64,000 nt of DNA, from assembly GCF_037860775.1 (NCBI RefSeq), contig NZ_JBBEWC010000003.1, positions 186,001 through 250,000 on the forward strand, written 5' to 3'. The position numbers and the translations under genes were made by a program. The stretch comes from Emticicia soli (lineage in GTDB: Bacteria; Bacteroidota; Bacteroidia; Cytophagales; Spirosomataceae). The notes beneath the pieces are model-generated. The model was not told the DNA's origin. It saw only the letters and a program-made list of their open reading frames with translations, and did no database searches. The first letter of the stretch is position 1. The number at the start of each line of letters is the position of its first letter. This document shows, in pieces, positions 23,917 to 32,804 of the stretch.

Positions 23917-24627
23917 TCATTTTGGTCTTTTGAAAGTGTTTTCATCAACCGGAGCATTAATCTTAATTTTGTTTGTAATGAAGGCTATCGCTCCCATTTG
24001 TGAAACTATGTCCATCGTATAAGCAAACTTAATGCCGTCTACATCTTTATAATCAGAGAAACTGATTTCTGCTTCTTGTCCGTTGGCTGATGCTTTCGTT
24101 TTGGTTAGCAAATAAGTTTTGGCATCAATGTACTGGTCTATTACATCACCATCAGCAGTAGTAACTTTCAGGTGATAATTGTCTTTTTTCTCTACTTTTT
24201 CAGTACCAACCAGCTCTACTTTGTTTCCTTTTTCTTTATAGTTATAAAGTGGACCGAATGGGTCAAGCTGACCTTTCAACTGTTTTAGTTCATTAGCAGG
24301 CATATCTTGTGGTTCGCCTGTGCCACCCATCATTGTCGGGCGAATCATCCAGGCAGAAGTACCATCATAAGCTTGTACCATAGAGTTACCCATTACTGTT
24401 GACTCTGCGCGCACAGCTTTGTTAACAAGTAAAGTACTTACACTCGGAATCTCCATCCCTTGTACCGACAATGAGCGGTCGATAACAATAGTATTAACAG
24501 ATTTTAGCTTTTCGGCACCGCCCATAGCTTCAATGTGTTTGTCTACAATTTCATCTACAGTTTGTGCAAAACTGCTCACCGAAATAAAGGCCGCTACTGT
24601 TGTAGCAAAAATTTTGTTCATTTTCAT
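23917..24627 (-). CDS. LolA/LolB-fold-like periplasmic protein
   Basis: 236 residues with a signal peptide (1-22, ending SSFAQ). The mature part begins VDEIVDKHIEAMGG and continues with alternating beta strands including DQYIDAKTYLLTKTKA and EISFSDYKDVDGIKFAYTM. This is the layout of the 'outer membrane lipoprotein-sorting protein' family common in Bacteroidota, related in fold to LolA/LolB. A lipid- or substrate-carrier role is a fold-based inference. It lies 100 bp downstream of a TonB-dependent receptor gene on the same strand, suggesting the two serve one uptake or envelope function. Confidence 0.75.
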   Translation of the reverse strand: MKMNKIFATTVAAFISVSSFAQTVDEIVDKHIEAMGGAEKLKSVNTIVIDRSLSVQGMEIPSVSTLLVNKAVRAESTVMGNSMVQAYDGTSAWMIRPTMMGGTGEPQDMPANELKQLKGQLDPFGPLYNYKEKGNKVELVGTEKVEKKDNYHLKVTTADGDVIDQYIDAKTYLLTKTKASANGQEAEISFSDYKDVDGIKFAYTMDIVSQMGAIAFITNKIKINAPVDENTFKRPK

Positions 24628-24727
24628 GTTAAGTCTAATTAAAGTGTATTCATTAAGTTTATTAAGGGTCTTTTCTTAGGTGCTCACGCTATTGTTATGA
24701 GCAAAGCGTGAGCGTATTTATTGGGTA

Positions 24728-27301
24728 TTATCTTGGTTGGCCACCGCCTTGCGTGCCTCCACCTTGCGTGCCTCCGCCTTGTCCGTCGCTTTTCACGTCA
24801 TCGTTATTTACCGAGCGGGCTTTTTTCTTAGGTGCATCAACTGTCATTTTACCAATTTTGTAAGTAAATGTTAAACGCACACCTCTGTTGTACATATATA
24901 TGTTACTTACCTGGTTAAACTGTGCTGATTTCAACTCAGAATTAATGGTAAAGCGTTTGTTGAAGAAGTTTTCTCCGGCAAGACCCAAGCTACCTTTTTT
25001 GTTTTTAAATTCTTTCTTGATACCCACAGTGTAGAAGGCAAATCCGCCTTGGTTACCCTGTAATTGTACCTGATTACCTTGCATAAAACCAAATGCTTGC
25101 GCTCCCCAACCATTTTTGAATGTTGCTTGCGAAAACAAACCACCACTTATATTAAAGCCTGAGTTTGTAACTTTCTGTGATACGTTATCTACTCCCAGTA
25201 CTTCTCCTGATAAGGTATTATAGATGATATTAGTAAATAGACCTACGTTAATTTTAGAAGTTACTGCAACGTTAGCAAAAATATTAGTACCATAAGCATG
25301 TTGGCGACCAATGTTTTTGAACGTGGTAATGATAGCACCCTCTAGCGTATCAGAAGGTACACGTACCTGCGTGATAGCATTGTTGGTTACACGGCCAAAG
25401 AACGACGCATTGATAAAAGTCTTTTTAATGTTTTTGCTCAATGTCAACTCAAAGTTATCTGTTATCTCTGGTTTTAGTGTTGGGTCACCTACAGTAATAT
25501 TCTGAGGGTTGGCAGAGTTAAAGTTTGGGTTCAACTGTTGTAAGCCCGGGCGTTGGATACGTTTGTTATAACCCAGTTTAATAGTTGTACCTTTAATAGT
25601 TTTAGAAGCGTTGATACTAGGTACTAATACGCCGTAGTCTGCTACGCCAATTGGGCCACCTTCTTTTGTGCTGGCATCAATAAATGTATGTTCATAGCGC
25701 AAGCCACCTTTTAATGTATAGCGTTTTTTAGTAGTATAAGTATATGAGCTATAAGCCGCAGCAATATTTTGGTGGTAGGTTAATGCACCTTGTGGTTGGT
25801 TAATTTCGATAGAATAATTACCACTATTACCTGCTGCCATTAAGAACTTGTAATCACTTGTTACCTCTCTCAAAATTCCTTTTGCACCAAATTCGAGCAT
25901 CTGGTTTTTTCTGATAGGTGTCTGATAATCACTTTGTAGTGTAAACTCCTGATTAATATTGCTATTGAGGTTACGCTGACGCCCCGTTAGCTCTCCATTA
26001 GAATTTATAAGGTTGGCATCAAAGTTATTATCAAGGTCGTTACGGCTATATAAAGTTGAGATACTCCATTCTTGTTGAGGTTTCTTGAATGTATGTAAGT
26101 AGTCAAGATTCACATCAACAGTTCCTGATAAGTTTTTAGCATCTAAATCTCTTCTGGAGCTTAATTCAGAATTAAGCACACCATTATTATATAAATTTGT
26201 AATAAGGTCTTGTTTGGTTGTAAAGTTACGTACACCATAGCGCACCCCAGCCGTAAGGCTTTGGTTTTTAGCAAGGTCATAATCGAAACCTAAATTATAT
26301 TGTCCGAATAAGCCTTCGCTTGAGCCATCACCAGTTTGTCTTGTTAAAGTAGAAACTCCGTTTACAATACTTGTCTGGTCAAGCGATGATTTAGTAATAG
26401 TATTGTAAATACCACGGCCGAAACCACCTAGTGTTACACCACCTTTACCTTTTCTGTAGCTACCATTCAGGCCTAGCATAGAGCCTCTGTTACCCACACC
26501 ACCATCTATATTAAGGCTTAGACCTTGGAGGTTATTCTTTTTAGTGATAATGTTAATGATACCGCCCGAACCTTCAGCGTCGTATTTAGCTGATGGGCTA
26601 GTAATTACCTCAACAGTTTTAATCTGGTCGGCCGGAATTTGCTTCAATGCATCAGCAACACTGCTGGCAATAATCGTACTCGGTTTGTTATTGATTAAAA
26701 CTCTGATATTCTGGCTACCTCTTAAAGAAACATTCCCATCAAGGTCAACTGTCAATAGAGGTACTTTACGTAAAACATCTGCGGCATCGCCACCTTTAGC
26801 TGTAATATCTTTATCAGCATTATATACCAAGCGGTCAACTTTTTCTTCAATCAGCGCTGCTTGTCCCGTTACTGTTACTTCGTTCAACATTTTGGCACTG
26901 CTCGTAATCAAAACATTGCCAAGGTCTAGTTCTTGTCCTTTAGTCAATGTAACATCTATAGATTTTGAATTGTAGCCGATAAAAGTAATCTGAAGCGAAA
27001 AAGAACCTGCCGCTACTTTGTTAAGTGTAAATTTGCCCTTTTCGTCGGCCATAGTGCCATCTACCGGCTTGTTTGTGTTTTTATCAATCAGTGCAACACT
27101 CGCAAATTCAACACTTTTGTTAGTTGTCGAGTCTACTACCGTACCCGATATTTTACTGTTTCCTTTAGGAGTCTGGTCGCCTGCTGTACCTGGCAATGCT
27201 TTTTGAGTTGTACCACCACCCATCGGAAACTGAGCCATAGCAGGACTTAATGATGTAAAAATAGAAGCAATAAGAATAATAATTAGTTTACCTTTTTTCA
27301 T
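24728..27301 (-). CDS. TonB-dependent receptor, outer-membrane beta-barrel family
   Basis: 857 residues. Signal peptide 1-23 is followed by a CarboxypepD-regulatory-like domain (about 50-125, ISGTVVDSTTNKSVEFASVALI), a plug-like domain (about 140-250, VTVTGQAALIEEKVDRLVYN, LRGSQNIRVLINNKPST) and a long C-terminal barrel with alternating aromatic strands. This matches the Bacteroidota OMP_b-brl_3 type rather than SusC. The extreme C-terminus, after the barrel, has a basic patch and a GGGTQ repeat encoded by imperfect 15-bp tandem DNA repeats, unusual because barrels usually end in a terminal aromatic strand. Likely imports a ligand across the outer membrane; substrate unknown. Confidence 0.88.
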   Translation of the reverse strand: MKKGKLIIILIASIFTSLSPAMAQFPMGGGTTQKALPGTAGDQTPKGNSKISGTVVDSTTNKSVEFASVALIDKNTNKPVDGTMADEKGKFTLNKVAAGSFSLQITFIGYNSKSIDVTLTKGQELDLGNVLITSSAKMLNEVTVTGQAALIEEKVDRLVYNADKDITAKGGDAADVLRKVPLLTVDLDGNVSLRGSQNIRVLINNKPSTIIASSVADALKQIPADQIKTVEVITSPSAKYDAEGSGGIINIITKKNNLQGLSLNIDGGVGNRGSMLGLNGSYRKGKGGVTLGGFGRGIYNTITKSSLDQTSIVNGVSTLTRQTGDGSSEGLFGQYNLGFDYDLAKNQSLTAGVRYGVRNFTTKQDLITNLYNNGVLNSELSSRRDLDAKNLSGTVDVNLDYLHTFKKPQQEWSISTLYSRNDLDNNFDANLINSNGELTGRQRNLNSNINQEFTLQSDYQTPIRKNQMLEFGAKGILREVTSDYKFLMAAGNSGNYSIEINQPQGALTYHQNIAAAYSSYTYTTKKRYTLKGGLRYEHTFIDASTKEGGPIGVADYGVLVPSINASKTIKGTTIKLGYNKRIQRPGLQQLNPNFNSANPQNITVGDPTLKPEITDNFELTLSKNIKKTFINASFFGRVTNNAITQVRVPSDTLEGAIITTFKNIGRQHAYGTNIFANVAVTSKINVGLFTNIIYNTLSGEVLGVDNVSQKVTNSGFNISGGLFSQATFKNGWGAQAFGFMQGNQVQLQGNQGGFAFYTVGIKKEFKNKKGSLGLAGENFFNKRFTINSELKSAQFNQVSNIYMYNRGVRLTFTYKIGKMTVDAPKKKARSVNNDDVKSDGQGGGTQGGGTQGGGQPR

Positions 27302-28280
27302 GATTTAGTTTTTAACGAAACAAAATTGCGTCAGAAAACTAAATACTGAAACTGAAAAAGGATAAGTGTCATATTTAGGCTGATGAACATAGCATATTCC
27401 CCGATGAATGTTTTTCAACTTATTGCAATACAGATGTGGCTATACAATACTATAGTCGGAGAGTATTTTAAGCAGGATGATAGTATAGCAATATTGTCAA
27501 TGTGGTTTTATAACAATTTGAGGAAGTGGTTTAAAAAAAATATAAAGTTTTAAATCCAGAAAGAGCAGTACTGCGTATATGAGGTTATATAAAAAAAAAT
27601 CGTAAGATAGTATCCTACGATTTTCCGAGTTTAATATAACTTTTGCTTGTCGATCTACATGCCCTAGATCGACAACAAATTTTACAAATTTTCTTCGCAA
27701 AAACCAATAAAAAATCGCACAAAACGAAGTTATTAGACATTTTAGGATAAAAAGCCCTTTAAATAAGGGCTTTTTGCATAAAATTCTCTAAATTATAGAG
27801 GCCAACTATTGATTAATAAATTTTTTTAAATAATAGTCCTCTATTTATAAAAGGTAAGTGTTGTATAAAAACTGTGTTTAAAGCAGATTTTAGTTGCTTA
27901 TATTTTTCTGTTTTTCATCTAAAAAACAAGTTTGGCAACAGAATTTCAGAATACCTATGTAGGTAGCAAATTGGAAAGAAATAAAAGCAACGTAATAAAA
28001 ATATAAAAGCTTTGTTACCTTAAAGTAGTAGACGAGTCTAATTATGCAGGCTTGTTATATTTCTAACAAACTTGCGTAACAGTACACAGATTTATTCTGG
28101 CTGTTATTAGGTTATCTAATGGTAAAACCGTCAAACTGCTTTAAATCACTGGCTTAAAACTGGACACTTTGAGCCAGTGATTAAATTAAAATTTCTGCCC
28201 GGCTTCTTCAAATAATACTGCCTAGTTGTTTTTTATAAATTGAATTAGGATTTTATTTATAATTAAAAATACCTGTGTTG
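27302..28280. other. 979-bp gene-free region with several hairpins
   Basis: No convincing protein gene. It holds three strong inverted repeats: AATCGTA-TACGATT near 27598-27623, GTCGATCTA-TAGATCGAC (27649-27673), and an intrinsic-terminator-like AAAAGCCCTT-AAGGGCTTTT (27750-27774) followed by T. The remainder is very A/T rich. Three structured elements within 180 bp suggest one or more small RNAs ending at about 27775 on the plus strand. I cannot name an RNA family. Confidence 0.4.
27750..27775 (+). terminator. Intrinsic terminator in gene-free region
   Basis: Stem AAAAGCCCTT (27750-27759) with AAGGGCTTTT (27765-27774), 5-nt loop, then T. No gene ends just upstream on the plus strand, so it may close a small RNA. 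It is near-symmetric and could also act on the minus strand. Confidence 0.6.
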
Positions 28281-28913
28281 TCAGAAAGGCTTTAATACCA
28301 GATTCGTAAAAGTGCCACGTGTTGAAGGGCCTGTCCATAAACCTATTTTGCCCGATGTGTTTGCTGCCAGACTTTCTACTACCAGACATGGCTCAGGGCT
28401 ATTATTAACAAAGACTTTTATCAAGGGTTTTTCAATCATAATTCTGGCATGAAACCAGCCGTTAGGGTCGGGTACAGGATTTACTTTGTTTTCGTATTTG
28501 CCCGGAAACGTCTCACGCAGTTTAAACCAAGTTTCGTTTGGTAGATTAGCATATTGTACTGCTCTGCTTCGGCGAGCAGTATCTGCATTGATGAAGTTGA
28601 AGGGGCGAAAATAAATGTTTTCGTAGGTTTTATCGTCCTGGATATTAAAGGCAATGCCCACAAAACTTTGTTGCAAAAGATTTTCTCCTTTTACATCAAA
28701 TTCTATAATACCGTTGCTCATCTCAAAGTTCCGTAGTACCATCATGCCTTCGTCGTCGGCTTTGTTTAAAACGATTGTATCTCTCCAAGCTGGCGTAAGG
28801 CGGTTGTAAACTGTCCATAAGTCAGGATTCTTTAAGTTTGCTTTCAGTGTTTTGTTCTGTCCGAAAAGCTGATTTGAAATAATAATTAGAAAGAAGATTG
28901 ATAGCTTTTTCAT
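28281..28913 (-). CDS. Secreted concanavalin/LamG-fold protein (copy 2, short form)
   Basis: 210 residues, signal peptide 1-18 (ending LFGQ). A single jelly-roll-type domain has IEFDVKGENL, YFRPFNF, RAVQY and WFHARIMIEKPLIKVFVN. These blocks line up with the first domain of the 354-residue protein at 22028-23092, and the second domain of that protein is absent here. Related to DUF1080/LamG-fold secreted proteins; binding partner unknown. Transcribed divergently from the regulator at 29058 across a 144-bp gap, mirroring the arrangement of copy 1. Confidence 0.7.
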   Translation of the reverse strand: MKKLSIFFLIIISNQLFGQNKTLKANLKNPDLWTVYNRLTPAWRDTIVLNKADDEGMMVLRNFEMSNGIIEFDVKGENLLQQSFVGIAFNIQDDKTYENIYFRPFNFINADTARRSRAVQYANLPNETWFKLRETFPGKYENKVNPVPDPNGWFHARIMIEKPLIKVFVNNSPEPCLVVESLAANTSGKIGLWTGPSTRGTFTNLVLKPF

Positions 28914-29057
28914 GATTTTTTTTAATTAGTGCTAATGAGAAATATCTCGCTTCGATTGATTTTTTTTGACAAATTTGTAGGAAAGAAAAAGCTGTACGTG
29001 TTCAAAGGTGTATCAAGAGCGGTTCATTTTTGTTCAAACCTTAATCATAAGCAATAA

Positions 29058-30362
29058 ATGAAGTATTCGGAGGTAGAAAATATTGAAAAATGCAAAAAGG
29101 CAATTGAAGATAAACTCAATTGGGGAAGTAGTGCTTTGTGGCTGAATTATGATTTTGAAAGACTAAACGAACAAATATTTGCCGAAACAAATGTACAGTT
29201 AAGCGTTTCGACATTGAAGAGAATATTCGGAAAAGCGAGCTATACTAGTTCTCCTTCTTTAACAACACTCAATACACTAGCCCAATTTATTGGCTTTGCC
29301 AATTGGCGAGATTTTACCAAAAACCTTGCGCCACAACCAACTATTATTGAACCTCAGGTTGTAGTACCTCCAATGGCTATTCCTGCAAAACCCTTGTTGA
29401 ATACTAACAAGCGAAGGTATTTTATTTATGGCATTATTAGCACGCTGGCCATTATCAGCCTAATAGGTTTTATGACACAAATAGAAAAGCCGCCTTTAGA
29501 CCCTGGCAAGTTTGTTTTTAGTGCTAATAAGGTTGTAACAGAGGGCTTGCCTAATTCGGTGGTGTTTACTTATGATGCAACAGCCGCCAAGCCCAACGAC
29601 TCAGTTTTTATTGTACAAACCTGGGATACCCGCCGAAAGAAACAAGTAGATAGAAATCTGCATCATCATTCGGCTATTTACTATTATCCTGGTTATTTCA
29701 GAACAAAACTGCTTGTGAATAATGAAGTAGTAAAAAGGCATGATTTGCAGATTAAAACCGATAATTGGCTAGCCTTGCTAGAGCCGACGCAAGATGCTAA
29801 AATACCCTTGTATTTTACTAAGCAGGAAGTACTAAAAGGCCATGAAATAAGTGTTGATAAAGACTTGCTGAAAAAATATGGGCTTACTTTACAGCCCGAG
29901 CTGCCAAGAGTAAGGCTTTTTAATCAGACTGATTTAGGTGACCTGATGAGTGATAATTTTACTTTTGAAACTGTACTGAAAAATGATTTTGCAGAAGGCA
30001 CAGGCGCTTGCCAGCAAGTACAGGTATTGATTCAGTGTAAAGACGATGTTATTATTATTCCGCTGTGTGCTAAAACCTGCATAGGTAATATTAGTTTATA
30101 TGCTTGCGGCAAAAATACAGAAAGCAAAGATGCCGATTTATCGGGCTTTGGATGTGACCTAAGCCAGTGGACAAAGCTAAGAGTAGAAACGCAAAACAAA
30201 GAGATGACTTTTTTTGTGAACGATAAAAAAGTACATACACTTAATTTCCCGAATGATGCTACCGGAATAGTAGGGCTGCAATACCGATTCGGTGGAGTCG
30301 GGGCCGTAAAAGATACGTGGATAGAAGGGGCAGGTAAAAGGCATGAGTTTTTGATAAAGTGA
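29058..30362 (+). CDS. Membrane-anchored DNA-binding regulator with periplasmic sensor (copy 2)
   Basis: 434 residues. The N-terminal cytoplasmic DNA-binding-like region (about 20-90) has VQLSVSTLKRIFGKA and SLTTLNTLAQFIGFANWRDF. A proline-rich linker and a transmembrane helix (121-139) follow. The outer part repeats the copy-1 pattern: PNSVVFTY, QTWDTRR, IYYYPGY, IKTDNW, then a concanavalin/LamG-like domain with several cysteines (about 290-434). Compared with copy 1 (20629-21900) the layout is identical and the sequence clearly homologous but diverged. Regulatory function is inferred. A DUF1330-like gene follows 20 bp later. Confidence 0.72.
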   Translation: MKYSEVENIEKCKKAIEDKLNWGSSALWLNYDFERLNEQIFAETNVQLSVSTLKRIFGKASYTSSPSLTTLNTLAQFIGFANWRDFTKNLAPQPTIIEPQVVVPPMAIPAKPLLNTNKRRYFIYGIISTLAIISLIGFMTQIEKPPLDPGKFVFSANKVVTEGLPNSVVFTYDATAAKPNDSVFIVQTWDTRRKKQVDRNLHHHSAIYYYPGYFRTKLLVNNEVVKRHDLQIKTDNWLALLEPTQDAKIPLYFTKQEVLKGHEISVDKDLLKKYGLTLQPELPRVRLFNQTDLGDLMSDNFTFETVLKNDFAEGTGACQQVQVLIQCKDDVIIIPLCAKTCIGNISLYACGKNTESKDADLSGFGCDLSQWTKLRVETQNKEMTFFVNDKKVHTLNFPNDATGIVGLQYRFGGVGAVKDTWIEGAGKRHEFLIK

Positions 30363-30382
30363 ATAATTTAACCCGATAAACT

Positions 30383-30685
30383 ATGATTTACATTACTCAG
30401 CTAATTTTTGTAAAAGAGGGCAAAGAAGAAGTTTTTCATGAATTTGAAGACAATGTATTGCCACTAATTGAGCGTTTCAACGGTAAGTTACTATACCGGG
30501 TACGTCCTAGTGAGGCAGCCTATATACTAACCGATGGCGAGCAACCCTACGAAATACATTTTGTGAGTTTTGAGTCAGAAGACGATTTAAAAGCTTACAT
30601 GAGAGACGATGGCCGCCTTAAATTTATCCATTTAAAAAATGAGTCGGTGCAGTCAATGCTTCTGGTAAAGGGAGAGAAAATGTAA
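30383..30685 (+). CDS. Small DUF1330-like protein
   Basis: 100 residues, no signal peptide. A ferredoxin-like alpha/beta pattern begins MIYITQLIFVKEGKEEVFHEFE and ends with a HLKNESVQSMLLVKG strand, as in DUF1330/antibiotic-biosynthesis-monooxygenase-type dimeric barrels. No catalytic residue is identifiable. It starts 20 bp after the membrane regulator and is followed by a bidirectional terminator, so the two are probably cotranscribed. Confidence 0.7.
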   Translation: MIYITQLIFVKEGKEEVFHEFEDNVLPLIERFNGKLLYRVRPSEAAYILTDGEQPYEIHFVSFESEDDLKAYMRDDGRLKFIHLKNESVQSMLLVKGEKM

Positions 30686-30697
30686 ATGAAGTGTTAA

Positions 30698-30734
30698 CAA
30701 GAAAGCCTTGCAGACTATTCTGAAGGCTTTCTTG
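30698..30734. terminator. Bidirectional terminator
   Basis: Perfect 12-bp stem CAAGAAAGCCTT (30698-30709) with AAGGCTTTCTTG (30723-30734), between the converging DUF1330-like and esterase genes. Confidence 0.75.
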
Positions 30735-30756
30735 AAAAATGACTTAACAAAATGCC

Positions 30757-31626
30757 TTATGGTTTAAGCGAGCCGTTTTCTATAAAAACTTTTTTGAAGA
30801 ATAGTACGTGATAGGGTAGAGAGTTCTGCCAGTATTCCCAAGTATGTGCACCGGGGCGTTCAGTATAATCATGTGGGGTTTTATTAAACACAAGCCTTTG
30901 GTGTAGTTCCCGATTTGCCCCAATCAAAAAATCATCAACACCACAGTCGAAAATGAGGCTTATGTTATTGGTTTTCATTTTATCGGCCATGTTGATTACT
31001 GAGGCATCGGCATAATTCTGAGCATTGGTTTCTAGTGGCCCCAAAATCCCTTCAAATGCCTTTTTTATTCCGGTAAATCTTTCGGGTGTAAGATTCCATG
31101 CCCACATGTCGGGGTTAAGTGCACCACTCATGCTGCCTGCTGCACAAAACAAATCGGGGTGCCTGTTCGATAAGTATAGCGACCCATAGCCGCCCATCGA
31201 TAAGCCTGTAATAGCTCTTCCTTTCCGGTCTTTAATGGTTCGATACGTTTTGTCGATTTTCTCAATTACCTCTTTGCTAACGTGCGTTTCGAACTGACTA
31301 GCTTTATTCACCTTGCTATCAAGATAATAGCTGAAAATCTCGCCCTCTGGCATCACAATTATAATATTATGCTGGTCGGCCAACGCCTGTATTAGTGTTT
31401 TGTCTGGTAATTTCAGCAGCCAATCGCTAAAATGACCATAACCCCCATGCAACAAGTACATGACCGGGTACACTGCTTGATTAGTGGCATAAGATGCCGG
31501 AAGCACAACTGCTGCTTTGTAGGTTTTTTGCATAACTGCACTTGGTACTTCTAAGGTATCAACACGAGCAGCGAGTGCTATAAAGCTTTGTAGTAGTAAA
31601 ATAAAAAGTAAACGGAGTTTCATCAT
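30757..31626 (-). CDS. Secreted esterase D-like alpha/beta hydrolase
   Basis: 289 residues with a signal peptide (1-19, ending ALAA). The nucleophile elbow is GLSMGGYGS and an early YLLHGGYG loop supplies the oxyanion region. The probable acid is in FDCGVDDF and the base His in RPGAHTWEYW. These are hallmarks of the PF00756 esterase family (feruloyl and acetyl-xylan esterases, S-formylglutathione hydrolase, mycolyltransferase relatives). Secretion suggests a polysaccharide ester substrate, but the specificity cannot be read from sequence. Confidence 0.85.
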   Translation of the reverse strand: MMKLRLLFILLLQSFIALAARVDTLEVPSAVMQKTYKAAVVLPASYATNQAVYPVMYLLHGGYGHFSDWLLKLPDKTLIQALADQHNIIIVMPEGEIFSYYLDSKVNKASQFETHVSKEVIEKIDKTYRTIKDRKGRAITGLSMGGYGSLYLSNRHPDLFCAAGSMSGALNPDMWAWNLTPERFTGIKKAFEGILGPLETNAQNYADASVINMADKMKTNNISLIFDCGVDDFLIGANRELHQRLVFNKTPHDYTERPGAHTWEYWQNSLPYHVLFFKKVFIENGSLKP

Positions 31627-31772
31627 GTTGTAAAAAACTTAGGTTGATTGAAAATAGTGATTTTACAAAAATAGAAAAACATAACATAGAATTAATAAAA
31701 TAATTAACCGGAAAGAAAAACGATACAGCTAAAAAGTGACAGATTTTAATATCTTTACAAAAAAGATAGCCC

Positions 31773-32618
31773 ATGACAACCAAAGATATTATTCTGCACC
31801 TGCGGATTCCGTTTTCTTTTTTTCTGATGCCTGTTTATTGGTTTGCCCTTAGTCAGGCATCAATCGTTGATAAGCCCAAGGCTATCTGGGTTTTTGTTAT
31901 TCTGCATTTGCTTATCTATACCGCAAGTAATGCTTATAATAGTTATTTTGATAAAGACGAAGGAAGCATAGGTGGACTGGAGAAACCTCCGGCGGTTGAT
32001 GAGAAACTCTTCTGGGTTGCCTGGGGGATTGATATTCTGGCTATTGTTTTAGGTTTCTTATTTGTGAACCCACTATTTGCGCTACTTATTTTTGTGTACA
32101 GCATGGTTTCTAAAGCATATAGCGACGATAAAGTGCGCTTGAAAAAATATGCAGTTTTAAGCTGGTTTATTGTAGGCTTGTTTCAGGGGGCTTTTACATA
32201 TATCACGGTTATATTAGCTGTGAGCAATAATAATGAGCTACTACAACCGCATTTACTCCCTGCGCTTATCAGTACACTTATGCTTTGGGCTATTTATCCT
32301 GTTACACAGGTTTATCAGCACGATGAAGACCGCAAGCGAGGAGATAATACAATGAGTATGCTACTCGGCATAAGAGGCACCTTTGTTTTTACTGCGCTTG
32401 TGTTTACGGTGGCATTTGCTTTGTTCTTTCTTTACTTTCCCGAATCAGATTTTATCCTGTTACTTCTGTTTAATCTGCCAACCCTGGCTTATTTTAGTTG
32501 GTGGTTTTTAAAGGTATTAAAAGATGCCAACCAAGCTAATTTCAGACACGTGATGTGGCTTAATCTGCTGGCTTCTTTTTGTCTGAATGGCTTTTATATA
32601 TGGTTGTATGTGAGGTAA
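31773..32618 (+). CDS. UbiA-family prenyltransferase-like membrane protein
   Basis: 281 residues and about eight hydrophobic segments. Two acidic motifs characteristic of the UbiA superfamily are visible: NAYNSYFDKDEG (53-64) and, later, YQHDEDRKRGD. They bind the Mg-prenyl diphosphate. The first motif lacks the leading ND of canonical UbiA (NDxxDxxxD), so the substrate may differ from the 4-hydroxybenzoate or menaquinone class. It is followed by an intergenic bidirectional terminator and has no biosynthetic neighbours, so the acceptor is unknown. Confidence 0.78.
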   Translation: MTTKDIILHLRIPFSFFLMPVYWFALSQASIVDKPKAIWVFVILHLLIYTASNAYNSYFDKDEGSIGGLEKPPAVDEKLFWVAWGIDILAIVLGFLFVNPLFALLIFVYSMVSKAYSDDKVRLKKYAVLSWFIVGLFQGAFTYITVILAVSNNNELLQPHLLPALISTLMLWAIYPVTQVYQHDEDRKRGDNTMSMLLGIRGTFVFTALVFTVAFALFFLYFPESDFILLLLFNLPTLAYFSWWFLKVLKDANQANFRHVMWLNLLASFCLNGFYIWLYVR

Positions 32619-32733
32619 TATGATGCTAAAGAATGATAAAAATAGTGTTCATATTAGAGAGTACACTAATTGGCCTTCTTCAGGGGATTATTAAAGAAGC
32701 AATAATTTGAATATAGCTACTATCTATAAACCA

Positions 32734-32767
32734 AAAACACCTGCCTCAGGTTTGAAGCAGGTGTTTT
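32734..32767. terminator. Bidirectional terminator between UbiA-like gene and fusA
   Basis: Perfect 11-bp stem AAAACACCTGC (32734-32744) with GCAGGTGTTTT (32757-32767), ending in a T tract. Confidence 0.8.
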
Positions 32768-32804
32768 GTTATAATAATATATTAATCTTACGATTGAAGT
32801 CTTA

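Noticed and set aside
24724..24790. Short tandem DNA repeats (TTGCGTGCCTCCACC type) as an independent element
   Set aside because: They encode the GGGTQ tail of the TonB-dependent receptor in frame and need no separate explanation.
27497..27700. 67-residue minus-strand frame in the gene-free region
   Set aside because: It runs across strong hairpins and A/T-rich sequence, has no promoter and no family-like features, so I treat it as chance.
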